64,000 nucleotides of DNA. Source: Arctopsyche grandis. Taxonomy: Eukaryota; Arthropoda; Insecta; Trichoptera; Hydropsychidae. Below, one piece after another: positions 25,501-35,790 of this stretch. The DNA lies in assembly GCF_051622035.1 (NCBI RefSeq), contig NC_135357.1, forward strand, positions 32,778,191 through 32,842,190. Direction: 5' to 3'. The position numbers and the translations under genes are program-made. The stretch's first letter is position 1, and every line of letters starts with the position of its first letter. The notes beneath the pieces are model-generated. The model saw only the letters and a program-made list of their open reading frames with translations, was not told the DNA's origin and searched no databases.

Positions 25501-28500
25501 AGCAAGTTTTGTGGATATTTTTGCATTGTCAAATTCTTTGATTTCAGTGATGGTTAGGTTAAGTTGGGTTAGGTTTCGTGAAGCTAGGACGATTTGTGTA
25601 TATTTTTGCAATGTCCAATTCTTTCATTTCCGTGATGGTTAGGTTAGGTTGGGTTAGGTTTGGTGAGGTTAGCACGTTTTGTGGATATTTTGGCAATGTC
25701 GAATTCTTTGATTTCGGTGATGGTTAGGTTAGGTTGGGTTAGGTTTGGGGAGGTAATCAAGTTTTGTGGATATTTTTGCATTGTCAAATTCTTTCATTTC
25801 GGTGATGGTAAGGTTAGGTTGGGTTATGTTTGTTGAGGTTAGCACGTTTTGTGGATATTTTGGCAATGTCGAATTCTTTGTTTTCGGTGATGGTTAGGTT
25901 AGGTTGGGTTAGGTTTCGTGAAGCAAGCACAATTTGTGTATATTTTTGGAATGTCCAATTCTTTCATTTCGGTGATGGTTAAGTTAGGTTGGGATAAGTT
26001 AAGTAAGGTTAGCACGTTTTGTGGATATTTTGGCAATGTCGAATTCGTTGATTTCGGTGATGGTTAGATTAGGTTAGGTTAGGTTTGGTGAGGTTAGCAC
26101 GTTTTGTGGATATTTTGGCAATGTCGAATTCTTTGATTTCGATGAAGGTTAGGTTAGGTTGGGTTAGATTTGGTGAGGTTAGCACGTTTTGTGGATATTT
26201 TGGCAATGTCGAATTCTTTGTTTTCGGTGATGGTTAGGTTAGGTTGGGTTAGGTTTTGAAGCAAGCACGATTTGGGTATATTTTTGGAATGTCCAATTCT
26301 TTCATTTCGGTGATGGTTAGGTTAGGTTGGGATAAGTTAAGTAAGGTAAGCACGTTTTGTGGATATTTTGGCAATGTCGAATTCGTTGATTTTGGTGATG
26401 GTAAGATTAGGTTAGGTTAGGTTTGGTGAGGTTAGCACGTTTTGTGGATATTTTGGCAATGTCGAATTTTTTGATTTCGGTGAAGGTTAGGTTAGGTTCG
26501 GTTAGGTGTGGTGAGGTAAGCACGTTTTGTGTATATTTTGGCAATGTTGAAGTCTTTGTTTTCGGCTAGTTGAGATATTTTGGCAATGTCGAATTCTTTG
26601 ATTTCGGTGAAGGTTAGGTTAGGTAGGGTTAGGTTTGGTGAGGTTAGCACGATTTGTGGATATTTTTGCAATGTCGAATTCATTGATTTCGGTGATGGTT
26701 AGGTTAGGTTGGGTTTAGTTTCGTGATGCTAGCACGATTTGTGTATATTTTTGCAATGTCAAATTCATTGATTTCGGTGATGGTTAGGTTAGGTTGGGTT
26801 AGGTTTTGTGAGGTTTGCACGTTTTGTGGATATTTTGGCAATGTCGAATTCTTTGATTTCGGTGATGGTTAGGTTAGGTTGGGTTAGGTTTGGGGAGGTA
26901 AGCAAGTTTTGTGGATATTTTTGCATTGTCAAATTCTTTCATTTCGGTGATGGTAAGGTTAGGTTGGGTTATGTTTGTTGGGGTTAGCACGTTTTGTGGA
27001 TATTTTGGCAATGTCGAATTCTTTGATTTCGGTGATGGTTAGGTTAGGTTGCGTAAGGTTTGGTGAGGTTAGCACGTTTTGTGGATATTTTGGCAATGTC
27101 GAATTCTTTGTTTTCGGTGATGGTTAGGTTAGGTTGGGTTAGGTTTTGAAGCAAGCACGATTTGGGTATATTTTTGGAATGTCCAATTCTTTCATTTCGG
27201 TGATGGTTAGGTTAGGTTGGGATAAGTTAAGTAAGGTAAGCACGTTTTGTGGATATTTTGGCAATGTCGAATTCGTTGATTTTAGTGATGGTTAGATTAG
27301 GTTAGGTTAGGTTTGGTGAGGTTAGCACGTTTTGTGGATATTTTGGCAATGTCGAATTCTTTGATTTCGGTGAAGGTTAGGTTAGGTTGGGTTAGGTGTG
27401 GTGAGGTAAGCACGTTTTGTGTATATTTTGGCAATGTCGAATTCTTTGATTTCGGTGATGTTGAGATTAGTTTCTGTAAGGTTTTGTGAGGTAAGCAAGT
27501 TTTATGGATATTTTTGCATTGTCAAATTTTTTGATTTTGGTGATGGTTAGGTTAGGTTGTGTAATGTTTGGTGAGGTAAGCACGTTTTGTGTATATTTTT
27601 GCAATGTCGAATTCATTGATTTCGGTGATGGTTAGGTTAGGTTGGGTTTAGTTTCGTGAAGCTAGCACGATTTGTGTATATTTTTGCAATGTCAAATTCA
27701 TTGATTTCGGTGATGTTGAGATTAGTTTCTGTAAGGTTTGGTGAGGTAAGCAAGTTTTGTGGATATTTTTGCATTGTCAAATTCTTTGATTTTGGTGATG
27801 GTTTGGTTAGGTTGGGTTAGGTTTAGTGAGGCTTGCACGTTTTGTTTATATTTTTGCAATGTCGAATTCATTGATTTCGGTGATGGTTAGGTTAGGTTGG
27901 GTTAGGTTTGGTGAGGTTAGCATGTTTTGTGGATATTTTGGCAATGTCGAATTCTTCGATTTCGGTGCTGTTTAGGTTAGTTTGGGTTCCGTTTTGTAAG
28001 GTAAGCAATTTCTGTGGATATTTTATGCATTGTCAAATTTTTTGATTTCGGTGATGCTTAGGTTAGGTTGGGTAAGGTTTGGTGAGGCTAGCACGTTTTT
28101 TGGATATTTTTGCAATGTCGAATTCTTTGATTTCGTTGATGGTTAGGTTAGGTTGGGTAAGGTTTGGTGAGGTAAGCGCGTTTTGTGGATATTTTTGCAA
28201 TTTCGAATTCTTCGATTTCGGTGATGGTTAGGTTAGTTTGGGTTAGGTTTGGTGAGGTAAGCAAGTTTTGTGGATATTTTTGCATTGTCAAATTCTTTGA
28301 TTTCCGTGATGGTTAGGTTAGGTTGGGTTAGGTTTCGTGAAGCAAGCACGATTTGTGTATATTTTTGGAATATGCAATTCTTTCATTTCGGTTATGGTTA
28401 GGTTATGTTGGGTTAGGTTTAGTGAGGTTAGCACGTTTAGTGTATATTTCTGCAATGTCGAATTCATTGATTTCGGTGATGGTTAGGTTAGGTTTGGTGA

Positions 28501-28779
28501 GGTTAGCACGTTTTGTGGATATTTTGGCAATGTCGAATTCTTTGATTTCGGTGAAGGTTAGGTTAGGTTGGGTTAGGTGTGGTGAGGTTAGCACGTTTTG
28601 TGTATATTTTGGCAATGTCAAATTCTTTGATTTTGGTGATGTTGAGATTAGTTATGGTTAGGTTTGGTGAGGTAAGCAAGTTTTGTGGATATTTTTGCAT
28701 TGTCAAATTCTTTGATTTCGGTGATGGTAAGGTTAGGTTTGGTTAGGTTTCGTGAAGTAAGCACGTTTTGTGTTTATTT
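22570..28779 (+). repeat. 85-bp satellite array (right part)
   Basis: The satellite continues with the same unit and orientation after the retrotransposon. Two copies of a 1,440-bp block (about 23,340-24,780 and 24,781-26,220) plus the start of a third match almost exactly: the same 99-codon artefact ORF occurs at 23,872-24,171 and 25,312-25,611. From about 27,440 the monomers are more divergent, for example with GTTGAGATTAG replacing the pentamers, which is typical of an array edge. The last recognisable monomer ends near 28,779 at TTTGTGTTTATTTTTG. Confidence 0.95.
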
Positions 28780-28791
28780 TTGTACCGAACT

Positions 28792-28983
28792 TTATTCTCT
28801 TTTATATATTTCTTTAATTGACGTTTTGGAAACTTTTAGGGCTTCTGCAGTTATATCCATGACAAGAACCGTAGAATTATTAATTAGATGTGTACAAGCA
28901 CACCATATATAGACTTTTAATATCAATTCCTTGGATTTGCTATTGAAAAGCTTGCCTGTTCCGACTATATATGGTTTCTCCAT
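28792..28983 (-). pseudogene. Possible transposon-derived helix-turn-helix fragment
   Basis: An open frame of 63 codons directly beyond the satellite edge. The phrase LFNSKSKELILKVY, followed by ITAEALKVSKTSIKEI, resembles the N-terminal helix-turn-helix of transposon-encoded proteins that begin with LNSxxRxxIxxVYxFF and later xxTAxAxGVSxxTVxRI. It would be the start of a longer protein, but no continuation follows. The resemblance comes from motif memory only. It could equally be a chance ORF. Confidence 0.3.
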
Positions 28984-29650
28984 TTATATAAAAAGTGTGT
29001 TTAAAAAAGTAGATAAATATAGTACAAACTCAATGGTTATTTTAAAAGTAATAAGTTTGTCAACTATTTAAGTAAATGGTTTTTTTTTAGAATTTTTAAG
29101 GTGATGGGTTTTTTGAAACCCACGATTTCTGAGTTTCTTAGATCCTTTTCTGGCTTCAGGAGTGGGAAATACTGGAAAGTACGGAATACTACACCACTCA
29201 ATTAATGTTTCGTATGAAAACGCCCGGTTCGACCGATTTCTGTTTGGTCGAATCACAAAATTAATTAATTCCTCGTCTGCTTGGATAAAAAAATATACAA
29301 AACAATTTTTTTTTGGTTTGTCATAGGGTATGGAACTATTTTTCTAGGACCCGGGATTCCTCCTGGCGGCCCTGCTAATGACTAGTGCATGTATTTACAC
29401 TAACACTCAGAATTTGGTTGCTCTTTCGCTGAACGAACTCTACATACATAGAATAAATATTTCATTAATTACAAGTTCCATCCGACAGCATATTATCCAT
29501 CTATTTATTTTAATTAATAGTTTGTTATCAGACTAGTGTACCATCCAACGGGCATTGCTATTTATTCTAGCGAATGTATTACATTTTTTTTATTTATACT
29601 CAGATTTAATAATATAATACTGATCATTATGTAAATAAAAACTGATTTAC
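28984..29650. other. Unclassified AT-rich intergenic stretch
   Basis: Between the satellite edge and the first zinc-finger block. A 62-codon open frame on the minus strand (29,068-29,256) contains IEWCSIPYFPVFPTPEARKG and a basic tail; I do not recognise it. A GC-richer patch (GGACCCGGGATTCCTCC, about 29,348) stands out but matches nothing I know. No promoter or RNA gene is evident. Confidence 0.4.
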
Positions 29651-29832
29651 ATACTTGCAGAAATTTTCTAAACTACTGGCCATTTAATTTGTTGCCAATA
29701 TTTAATATTTAGGGAACATGGCTGAAAACAGCTTTAAATTTAGACCAGATCACGATGAATAATTTTTGACAGTTATCATTTGACGTTTGCATATATGTGA
29801 CTTGTTCGAATTAATGATTTTTTATCCAAGTC

Positions 29833-31548
29833 ATGGAATGTAGACTTTGTCTCTGTTCTGTTCCAATTGAATCTTCTGTTTCCATCCACGATAATCCTCA
29901 TTCACTGGTTCAATGCATTTTGACATGCTGTCAGCTGCAAGTCGGTTACAGATACTTTTGAGAAATCAATCGTTAGCTCAACAGAGATTCATTATTATTA
30001 TTTATTTTACAGGTTAATAAAGATGATTTGTTACCAGACACGATATGTCTTTTATGTAAAAACAATCTGAAATTGTTGAACAATTTTAGAAACATTTGTA
30101 TTCAGAGTGAAGAAACACAGAAACTTAGGCTCGCTGAGAGTTACGATATCAAAATAGAAGAAGTTATATTGGAAGATTTAATTTGGGAGGATAAGATTCA
30201 TATTAATTCAACATCGGCCGTTGAAGATGCGATTAATGAATCGGATTCAAGCAATTCAGGGAAAGAATGTTTAGCAGACCATTCAAAGCAAAACGCCTTA
30301 ATAATAAAAAATGAAAATGCTAGGAAAAACTCACAAGTATGACTTCGAAATTTGGCAAGTGTAACAAATATATGTATATAATTGTATAATCTTCGTTTTA
30401 TGTTGCAGACACCTGGAGGAAAACCCATGCAGGAAAACCCATACAAATGTGAAACTTGTTCAAAATCGTTCACTACTAAGCCCACCCTCGTAGAGCATAT
30501 GAATTCACACAAAGGGATAAAACCATACCAATGTGAAATTTGTTTGATTTCGTTCACTCATAGGTCCTCCTTTGGGAGACATGTAAAAACTCACAAAATA
30601 GGAACTGCACACAAGTGCAAAATGTGTTCTAAAACGTTCACTGTTAAACGTAACCTCCTGGATCATGTGAATTCTCACAATGGGATAAAACCATTTCAAT
30701 GTGAAGTTTGTATGACTTCATTCACTCATAAATCTGCCCTCTTGAGACATGTAAAAAATCACCCCGAGGAGAAACAGTTTAAATGTGACATTTGCGCAAA
30801 GTCGTTCGCTCTGAAGTATTTCCTCGTGGATCATTTGGAATCTCACACTGAGGCAGAATCGCACAAATGCGAAATATGTTCTGAATCTTTCACAATTAAA
30901 TCTAAACTTGTGGAGCATATGTATTCCCACAACGGGATAAAATCATACCGATGTAGAGTTTGTTTGATTTCATTCATTCATAGGTCTGCTCTTAGGAAAC
31001 ATGTATTGAAATCTCACACCGAGAAAAAACTGTTCGAATGTGAAACGTGTTCTAAATTGTTTACTACTAAATCTAGCTTCATAGACCATATGAATTCTCA
31101 CAAAGGGATAAAACCACACCAATGTGAAATTTGTTTGATTTCATTCACTCAAAGATCTGCCCTCAAGAGACATATAAAAACTCACACTGGGGCAAAATCG
31201 CACAAATGTGAAATGTGTTCTAAATTTTTCACTGCTAAATCCAATCTAATGGATCATATGAATTCTCACAATGGGTTAAAACCATACCAATGTGATGCGT
31301 GTCTGATTTCATTCACTCATCGGTCTGCCCTGAGGAAACATGTTTTAAAAACTCACACTGAGGAGAGACTGTTCAAATGTGAAATGTGTTCTAAAGTGTT
31401 CACTGCTAAATCTAGCTATGTGGAGCACATGAATTCTCATAATGGGATAAAACCACACAAATGTGAAATTTGTTTGTCGTCATTCACTCATAGTTCTTCC
31501 TTCAAGAGACATGTAAAAACTCATACCGAAGGGAGACGGTCCAAATGA
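29833..31548 (+). CDS. ZAD-C2H2 zinc-finger protein, 13 fingers (copy A)
   Basis: Probable DNA-binding nuclear transcription regulator of the arthropod ZAD family. I model three exons: 29,833-29,940, 30,013-30,336 and 30,409-31,548, all in phase 0 with GT-AG introns of 72 bp each, giving 523 residues. The start is the first ATG, which places Cys3 and Cys6 (CRLC) as the first half of the ZAD zinc site; CLLC at residues 48-51 after the first intron gives the second half. The middle (residues about 75-145) is acidic and Ser-rich. Thirteen C2H2 fingers follow from about residue 158, spaced every 28 residues. They mostly alternate between a CSKxFTxK...HMNSH type and a CLISFTHRS...RHVKTH type, with linkers such as GIKPY instead of TGEKP. 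The donor of intron 1 (GTCGGT) is weak. ZAD domains usually dimerise; target genes cannot be inferred. Confidence 0.85.
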
Positions 31549-31700
31549 GACATCCATTCGAAGTCGTTCACTTTGAAGGATATCCTATATTTTCAATTGA
31601 AATCTCACACTGGAAAAAAGTGCACAAATGTGGTGGTTGCTCAAAGTCCTTTACTTCGAAATATAATGTTGTAAATCATGTGAAGCGGCATACTGAGTAA
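31549..31700 (+). pseudogene. Finger relics behind the stop codon (copy A)
   Basis: The reading frame stops at TGA exactly where the first zinc-ligand cysteine of a further finger is expected: AAATGA is followed by GACATC and then CATTCGAAGTCGTTCAC, which parallels codons for C-D-I-C-S-K-S-F with both cysteines lost. After one frameshift, a complete finger-like peptide HKCGGCSKSFTSK ... NHVKRHTE ends at TAA near 31,700. The same relics follow the other two gene copies, so the truncation predates the duplications. Confidence 0.75.
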
Positions 31701-31772
31701 AACCTGTGTGCAATATCAAATGGAAAGTAGACAGAACAGATTCTAATCTGTGTATATGCATTTGTACCTATA

Positions 31773-32703
31773 TCTAATATATTATTTCGAAAGATACTTT
31801 GTAAGGTTTAATGCAAGTATGCATGTAAGGTTTGGGTGGTAGAATCCGTGACGTGTTATCGAAAAAATATAATTTTCTTTTCGATTCTTTTCTGTTCATA
31901 TTTCGATTCCGATTCATGTTTCAGTTTCGCATCCCGATTCCTTTTTCATTTCCGGTTCCGGATTCGTTTTTCATTTCCAGTTCCGAATTCATTTTTCAGT
32001 TCCTCTTATCAATCCTGTTTCAGTTCCGGATCCCGATTCCTTTTTCAATTCCGGATCCCGAATTCTTTTTCAGTTAAGGATGTTAATTCCTTTTTTGAGT
32101 TCCGGATCCCGATCTCTTTTTCATTTCCAGTTCTAAATTCCTGTTCCAGATTCCGGTTTCAGTATCGGATCCCGAATCCTTTTTCAGACCCGTATCACGA
32201 TTACTTTTTCAGTTCCGGATACCACTTCCTCTTTCAGTTCCGTATCCGGAATCCTGTTTTAGTTCCAGATCCGGATTCCTTTTTCATTTCCTGTTGCCAA
32301 TTCTTTATTCTGTTCCAGTTCCGGATTCCTTCTTCATTTCCTGCTCCGGATTCTTCATTTTGTTCCAGTTCCGAATTCATTTTTCATTTCCTGTTCCCGA
32401 TTCCATTTTCATTTCCTGTTCCGGATTCCTCTTTCAGTTCCGGATTACGATTCCTTACTCAGTTCCACATCCGGATTCGTGTTTCAGTTCCGATCCCGAT
32501 TCCTTTTTCAGTTCCGTATCAAGACTTTTTTTCCGTTCCGATTCCCTTATATATAAAAAAAGACCATTCTTTGTGTGTGTGTGTGTGTGTGTGTGTAATT
32601 TCTGATTAGTTGTCATAATTATTTTTTTTTTCGATTTAAATAAATTTAATAAAAAACAAATATATTTTTATAAATAGCGAGCAAAGCCTGGTAAAACCAC
32701 TAG
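31773..32703 (+). mobile_element. Helitron-like non-autonomous element (copy A)
   Basis: Begins near TCTAATATAT and ends at CTAG followed by T. The final bases AGCGAGCAAAGCCTGG-TAAAACCA before CTAG resemble the GC-containing 3' tail of insect Helitrons, which end CTRR and insert between A and T. There is no transposase, target-site duplication or terminal inverted repeat, as expected for non-autonomous Helitrons. The interior is mostly minisatellite. The 5' boundary is the less certain end. Confidence 0.45.
31870..32545 (+). repeat. GGATCC-rich minisatellite, ~25-bp unit (copy A)
   Basis: About 27 degenerate tandem units of the type TTCAGTTCCGGATCCC plus GATTCCTTTT. Insertions and deletions shift the period between units. 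Open frames of up to 257 codons cross the array (for example 31,836-32,609), with F-R-I-P and P-D-S-F-F phrases; these come from the repeat and are not judged to be genes. A (GT)n tract follows at about 32,572-32,597. Confidence 0.9.
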
Positions 32704-33777
32704 TATTGTATATAATCACAGCATAATGTACTAATAATACTATTGCATACCAGTAAAAAGGTTGCAGGTTCTAGTCCCGTCTCAATACGTTGCTGGCGAG
32801 ATCTACCTAGCTTAATTTTTATGACGAAACCAATAAATCAGTATCCTCCCCCTCGGTTTCTCACATATTCGAGTTATTAGCATCTCGAATTTTTTGAATC
32901 TTATAAAAAAATATGCTACCCCCATAATTTATTTCTCGCAAATTTTCTATACATATATTAAAAAAGATGTTGATTGTCCATTGTATCATAGTATGTGTCT
33001 ATCGTATTCAATGTTTGAAATGTTTGTATTCAATGTTTGAAAAATTGTTATTACTTGTGTAAAAAAATAGTCTAACCATGTGTCCATATAGTATATGTAT
33101 GTACATATATATTTAATAAAATAAAAATAAAAATATTAAAACTAAAATATCCTACATATATTGAAACGTCTTTTATATCTTGTTTTTATATTTCTACAAT
33201 TTCATTACATAGCACTGAAAAATACAAAAATATTTTTATAGAAATAGAAAAAAGATTTTATATAAATAGAAAAGAAGTGAGTACTGAAATCAGTACTCAC
33301 TTTTGGCAAAGAAATACTAGATTTTGAAGTAAAGAATGCAAAAGCTTAAAATCTGTAAAAAAATTCTCATTTTTTTAAACGCTCATATCACCTAAACGAT
33401 AGCAAGCCACCAAAAAATATTGTCATATTCGAATTAAGTTGGTCAAATTTAGTTAACCCTTTGAATTTAAATTTAGTTAACCAACGCCGATTGACCAACG
33501 TCAATCGGCGTTGTGCCCACAAGCCTATCAGCCTGAAATACGCCTATCGGCGTTGTTGTTTTTAAGTATGTAAAAAATAAATAAAAACACCACCCGTTAA
33601 GCCTTTCAAGGTAGTATTGAAAAAAAAGCATTGAACATGGATCGTGATTCATAATTTTTAATTCGTGCATCAATTACTTTCCGAAACCAGTCGTTTCAAT
33701 TTCTCTAACTTTATTTTTATTCGTGTTTCAATTTCTTTTCGAATCCACTCGTTGAAATCAACGGGCACAACACTAGT
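32704..33777. other. Noncoding part of block A
   Basis: AT-rich, no gene seen. It carries a GGTTCTAGTCC phrase at about 32,768 like a pol III B box, but without a convincing A box. There is a perfect 26-bp palindrome with 12-bp arms (AGTGAGTACTGA) at 33,276-33,301. A hairpin with 13-bp arms (AACGCCGATTGAC) lies near 33,482-33,511. Another CTAGT end (GGGCACAACACTAGT) lies near 33,775, just before block B begins. Confidence 0.6.
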
Positions 33778-33915
33778 ATTTTATATTTAGGGAACATGGC
33801 TGAAAACAGCTTTAAGTTTAGACCAGATCACGATGAATAATTTTTGACAGTTCGGGTTATCATTTGACGTTTGCAAATATGTAACTTGTTCGAATTAATG
33901 ATTTTTATCCAAGTT

Positions 33916-35379
33916 ATGGAATGTAGACTTTGTCTCTGTTCTGTTCCAGTTGAGTCTTCTGTTTCCATCCACGATTATCCTCATTCACTGGTTCAATGCA
34001 TTTTGACTTGCTGTCAGCTGCAAGTCGGTTACAGATACTTTTGACAAATCAATCGTTAGCTCAACAGAGATTCATTATTATTATTTATATTACAGGTTAA
34101 TACAGATGATTTGTTACCAGACACGATATGTCTTTTATGTAAAAACAATCTGAAATTGTTGAGCAAATTTAGAAACATTTGTATTCAGAGTGAAGAAACA
34201 CACAGACTAAGGCTCGCTGAGAGTTTAGATATCAAAATAGAAGAAGTTATATTGGATGATTTAATTTGGGAGGATGAGATTGATATTAATTCAACATCGG
34301 CCGTTGAAGATGCGACCAATGAATCGGAGTCAAGCAATTCGGGAAAAGAATTTTCAGCAGACCATTCAAAGCAAAACGCCTTAATAGAAAATGAAAATGC
34401 TAGGAAAAACTCACAAGTATGAATTCGAAATTTGGCAAGTGTAACAAATATATGAATATAATTGTATAATATTCGTTTTATGTTGCAGACACCAGGAGGA
34501 AAACCCATGCAGGAAAACCCATACAAATGTGAAACTTGTTCAAAATCGTTAACTACTAAGCCCTCCCTCGTAGAGCATATAAATTCACACAAAGGGATAA
34601 AACCATACCAATGTGAAGTTTGTTTGATTTCATTCACTCATAAGTCCTCCTTTTGGAGACATCTAAAAACTCACAAAACAAGAACTGCACACAAGTGCAA
34701 AATGTGTTCTAAATCATTCATTACTAAGCTCACCCTCGTAAAGCATATGAATTCACACAAAGGGATAAAACCATACCAATGTGAAGTGTGTTTGATTTCA
34801 TTCACTAATAGGACTTCCTTTTGGAGACATGTACAAACTCACAAAACAGGAACTGCATACAAGTGCAAAATGTGTTCTAAATCATTCATTACTAAGCTCA
34901 CCCTCGTAGAGCATATGAATTCACACAAAGGGATAAAACCATACCAATGTGAAGTTTGTTTTTTTTCATTCACTCATAGGTCCTCCTTTTGGAGACATGT
35001 AGAAACTCACAAAAAAGGAACTCCACACAAGTGCAAAATGTGTTCTAAATCATTCATTACTAAGCCCACCCTCGTAAGGCATATGATTTCACATAAAAGG
35101 ATAAAACCATACCAATGTGAAGTTTGTTTGATTTTATTCACTCAAAGGTCTACCCTCAATAAACATGTAAAAACTCACACTGGGGCAAAATCGCACAAAT
35201 GTGAAATATGTTCTAAATTGTTCACTGCTAAATCTTATCTAATGGATCATATGAATTCTCACAATGGGTTAAAACCATACCAATGTGATATGTGTCTGAT
35301 TTCATTCACTTATAAGTCTACCCTGAGGAAACATGTGTTAAACACTCGGTGTTTAACACATGTTTCACATTTAAACTGA
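33916..35379 (+). CDS. ZAD-C2H2 zinc-finger protein, truncated, 9 intact fingers (copy B)
   Basis: Exons 33,916-34,023, 34,096-34,416 and 34,489-35,379 give 439 residues with the same intron positions as copy A. The ZAD cysteines (CRLC, CLLC) are intact. Nine complete C2H2 fingers are followed by a tenth that loses its second histidine when the frame runs into rearranged sequence (ending TRCLTHVSHLN). Three tandem 168-bp units (34,687-34,854, 34,855-35,022, about 35,023-35,190), each encoding two fingers, are nearly identical, so this copy has amplified a finger pair. Stops at 35,377-35,379 and, in the same frame, a TAA near 35,392 separate it from relic fingers. It may still give a shorter protein or be a young pseudogene. 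Confidence 0.75.
35329..35365. repeat. Perfect hairpin that breaks finger 10 of copy B
   Basis: Arms AAACATGTGTTAAACA and its exact reverse complement are separated by the 5-nt loop CTCGG. In copies A and C the corresponding site encodes an ordinary finger with no inverted repeat. The following bases (CACATTTAAACTGAGTCTC) resemble the reverse complement of the finger sequence just downstream, so the change looks like a template-switch inversion during replication. Confidence 0.85.
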
Positions 35380-35400
35380 GTCTCAATTTTTCACATTTAA

Positions 35401-35720
35401 ACATGTGAAATGTGTTCTAAAGTGTTCGCTGCTAAATCTATCTATGTGGAGTATATGAATTCTCATAATGGGATAAAACAACACAAATGTGAAATTTGTT
35501 TGTCGTCATTCACTCATAGTTCTTCCCTCAAGAGACATGTAAAAACTCATACCGAAGGGAGACGGTCCAAATGAGACATTCATTCGAAGTCGTTCACTTT
35601 GAAGGATATCACCTTACAAAGTGCACAAATGTGGTGGTTGCTCAAAATCCTTTACTTCGAATTATAATGTTGTAAATCATGTGAAGCGGCATACCGAGTA
35701 AAACCTGTGTGCCATTGCAA
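35401..35720 (+). pseudogene. Relic C-terminal fingers of copy B
   Basis: The original frame resumes at TGTGAAATGTGT (35,404) after the rearrangement. It encodes two finger modules, CEMCSKVFAAKS with one histidine replaced by tyrosine (VEYMNSH), and CEICLSSFTHSS ... RHVKTH, ending GRRSK and TGA at 35,573 as in the other copies. A further degenerate finger (HKCGGCSKSFTSN-type) follows in another frame. No start codon or splice site connects these to the upstream gene without crossing the two stops. Confidence 0.75.
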
Positions 35721-35790
35721 TATCAAATGGAAAGTATCACAACCTTAGACAGAACAGATTCTAAACTGTGTATATGCATATGTACCTATA

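Larger units (their letters stand above)
29655..33655 (+). repeat. Segmental duplication block A (zinc-finger gene plus Helitron-like tail)
   Basis: This block and the one at 33,778-37,521 are aligned almost throughout. They share the three-exon gene, the GGATCC-rich minisatellite, the GT microsatellite, the CTAGT-ending motif, the sequence around CAGGTTCTAGTCCCG, the palindrome at 33,276, and the region around the CAATCGGCGTT hairpin. Homology stops at about 33,655 (AACATGGATCGTG) and 37,521. A third copy lies at 55,010-61,855. Divergence of a few percent suggests moderately old duplication. Confidence 0.85.

Noticed and set aside
1-28779. CRISPR-like array
   Set aside because: The repeat is continuous with no unique spacers, the whole unit is conserved, and the context is eukaryotic.
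1-28779. True telomere
   Set aside because: Pentamers are degenerate and separated by ~50 bp of non-telomeric sequence in every unit. No uninterrupted TTAGG run was seen.
29841-31548. Zinc-finger copy A read as two separate genes split at 30,342
   Set aside because: Canonical GT-AG introns in phase 0 join the parts. The same introns exist in all three copies, and the ZAD zinc site is complete only after splicing.
31836-32609. 257-codon ORF over the minisatellite
   Set aside because: The peptide is a translation of the ~25-bp GGATCC repeat (F-R-I-P and P-D-S-F-F phrases), it overlaps other long frames of the same kind, and its counterparts in blocks B and C are broken differently.
32752-32830. 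tRNA gene or tRNA-derived SINE at GGTTCTAGTCC (also near 36,750 and 61,530)
   Set aside because: There is a B-box-like phrase, but no convincing A box at the right distance and no cloverleaf could be drawn. It is left as part of the duplicated block.
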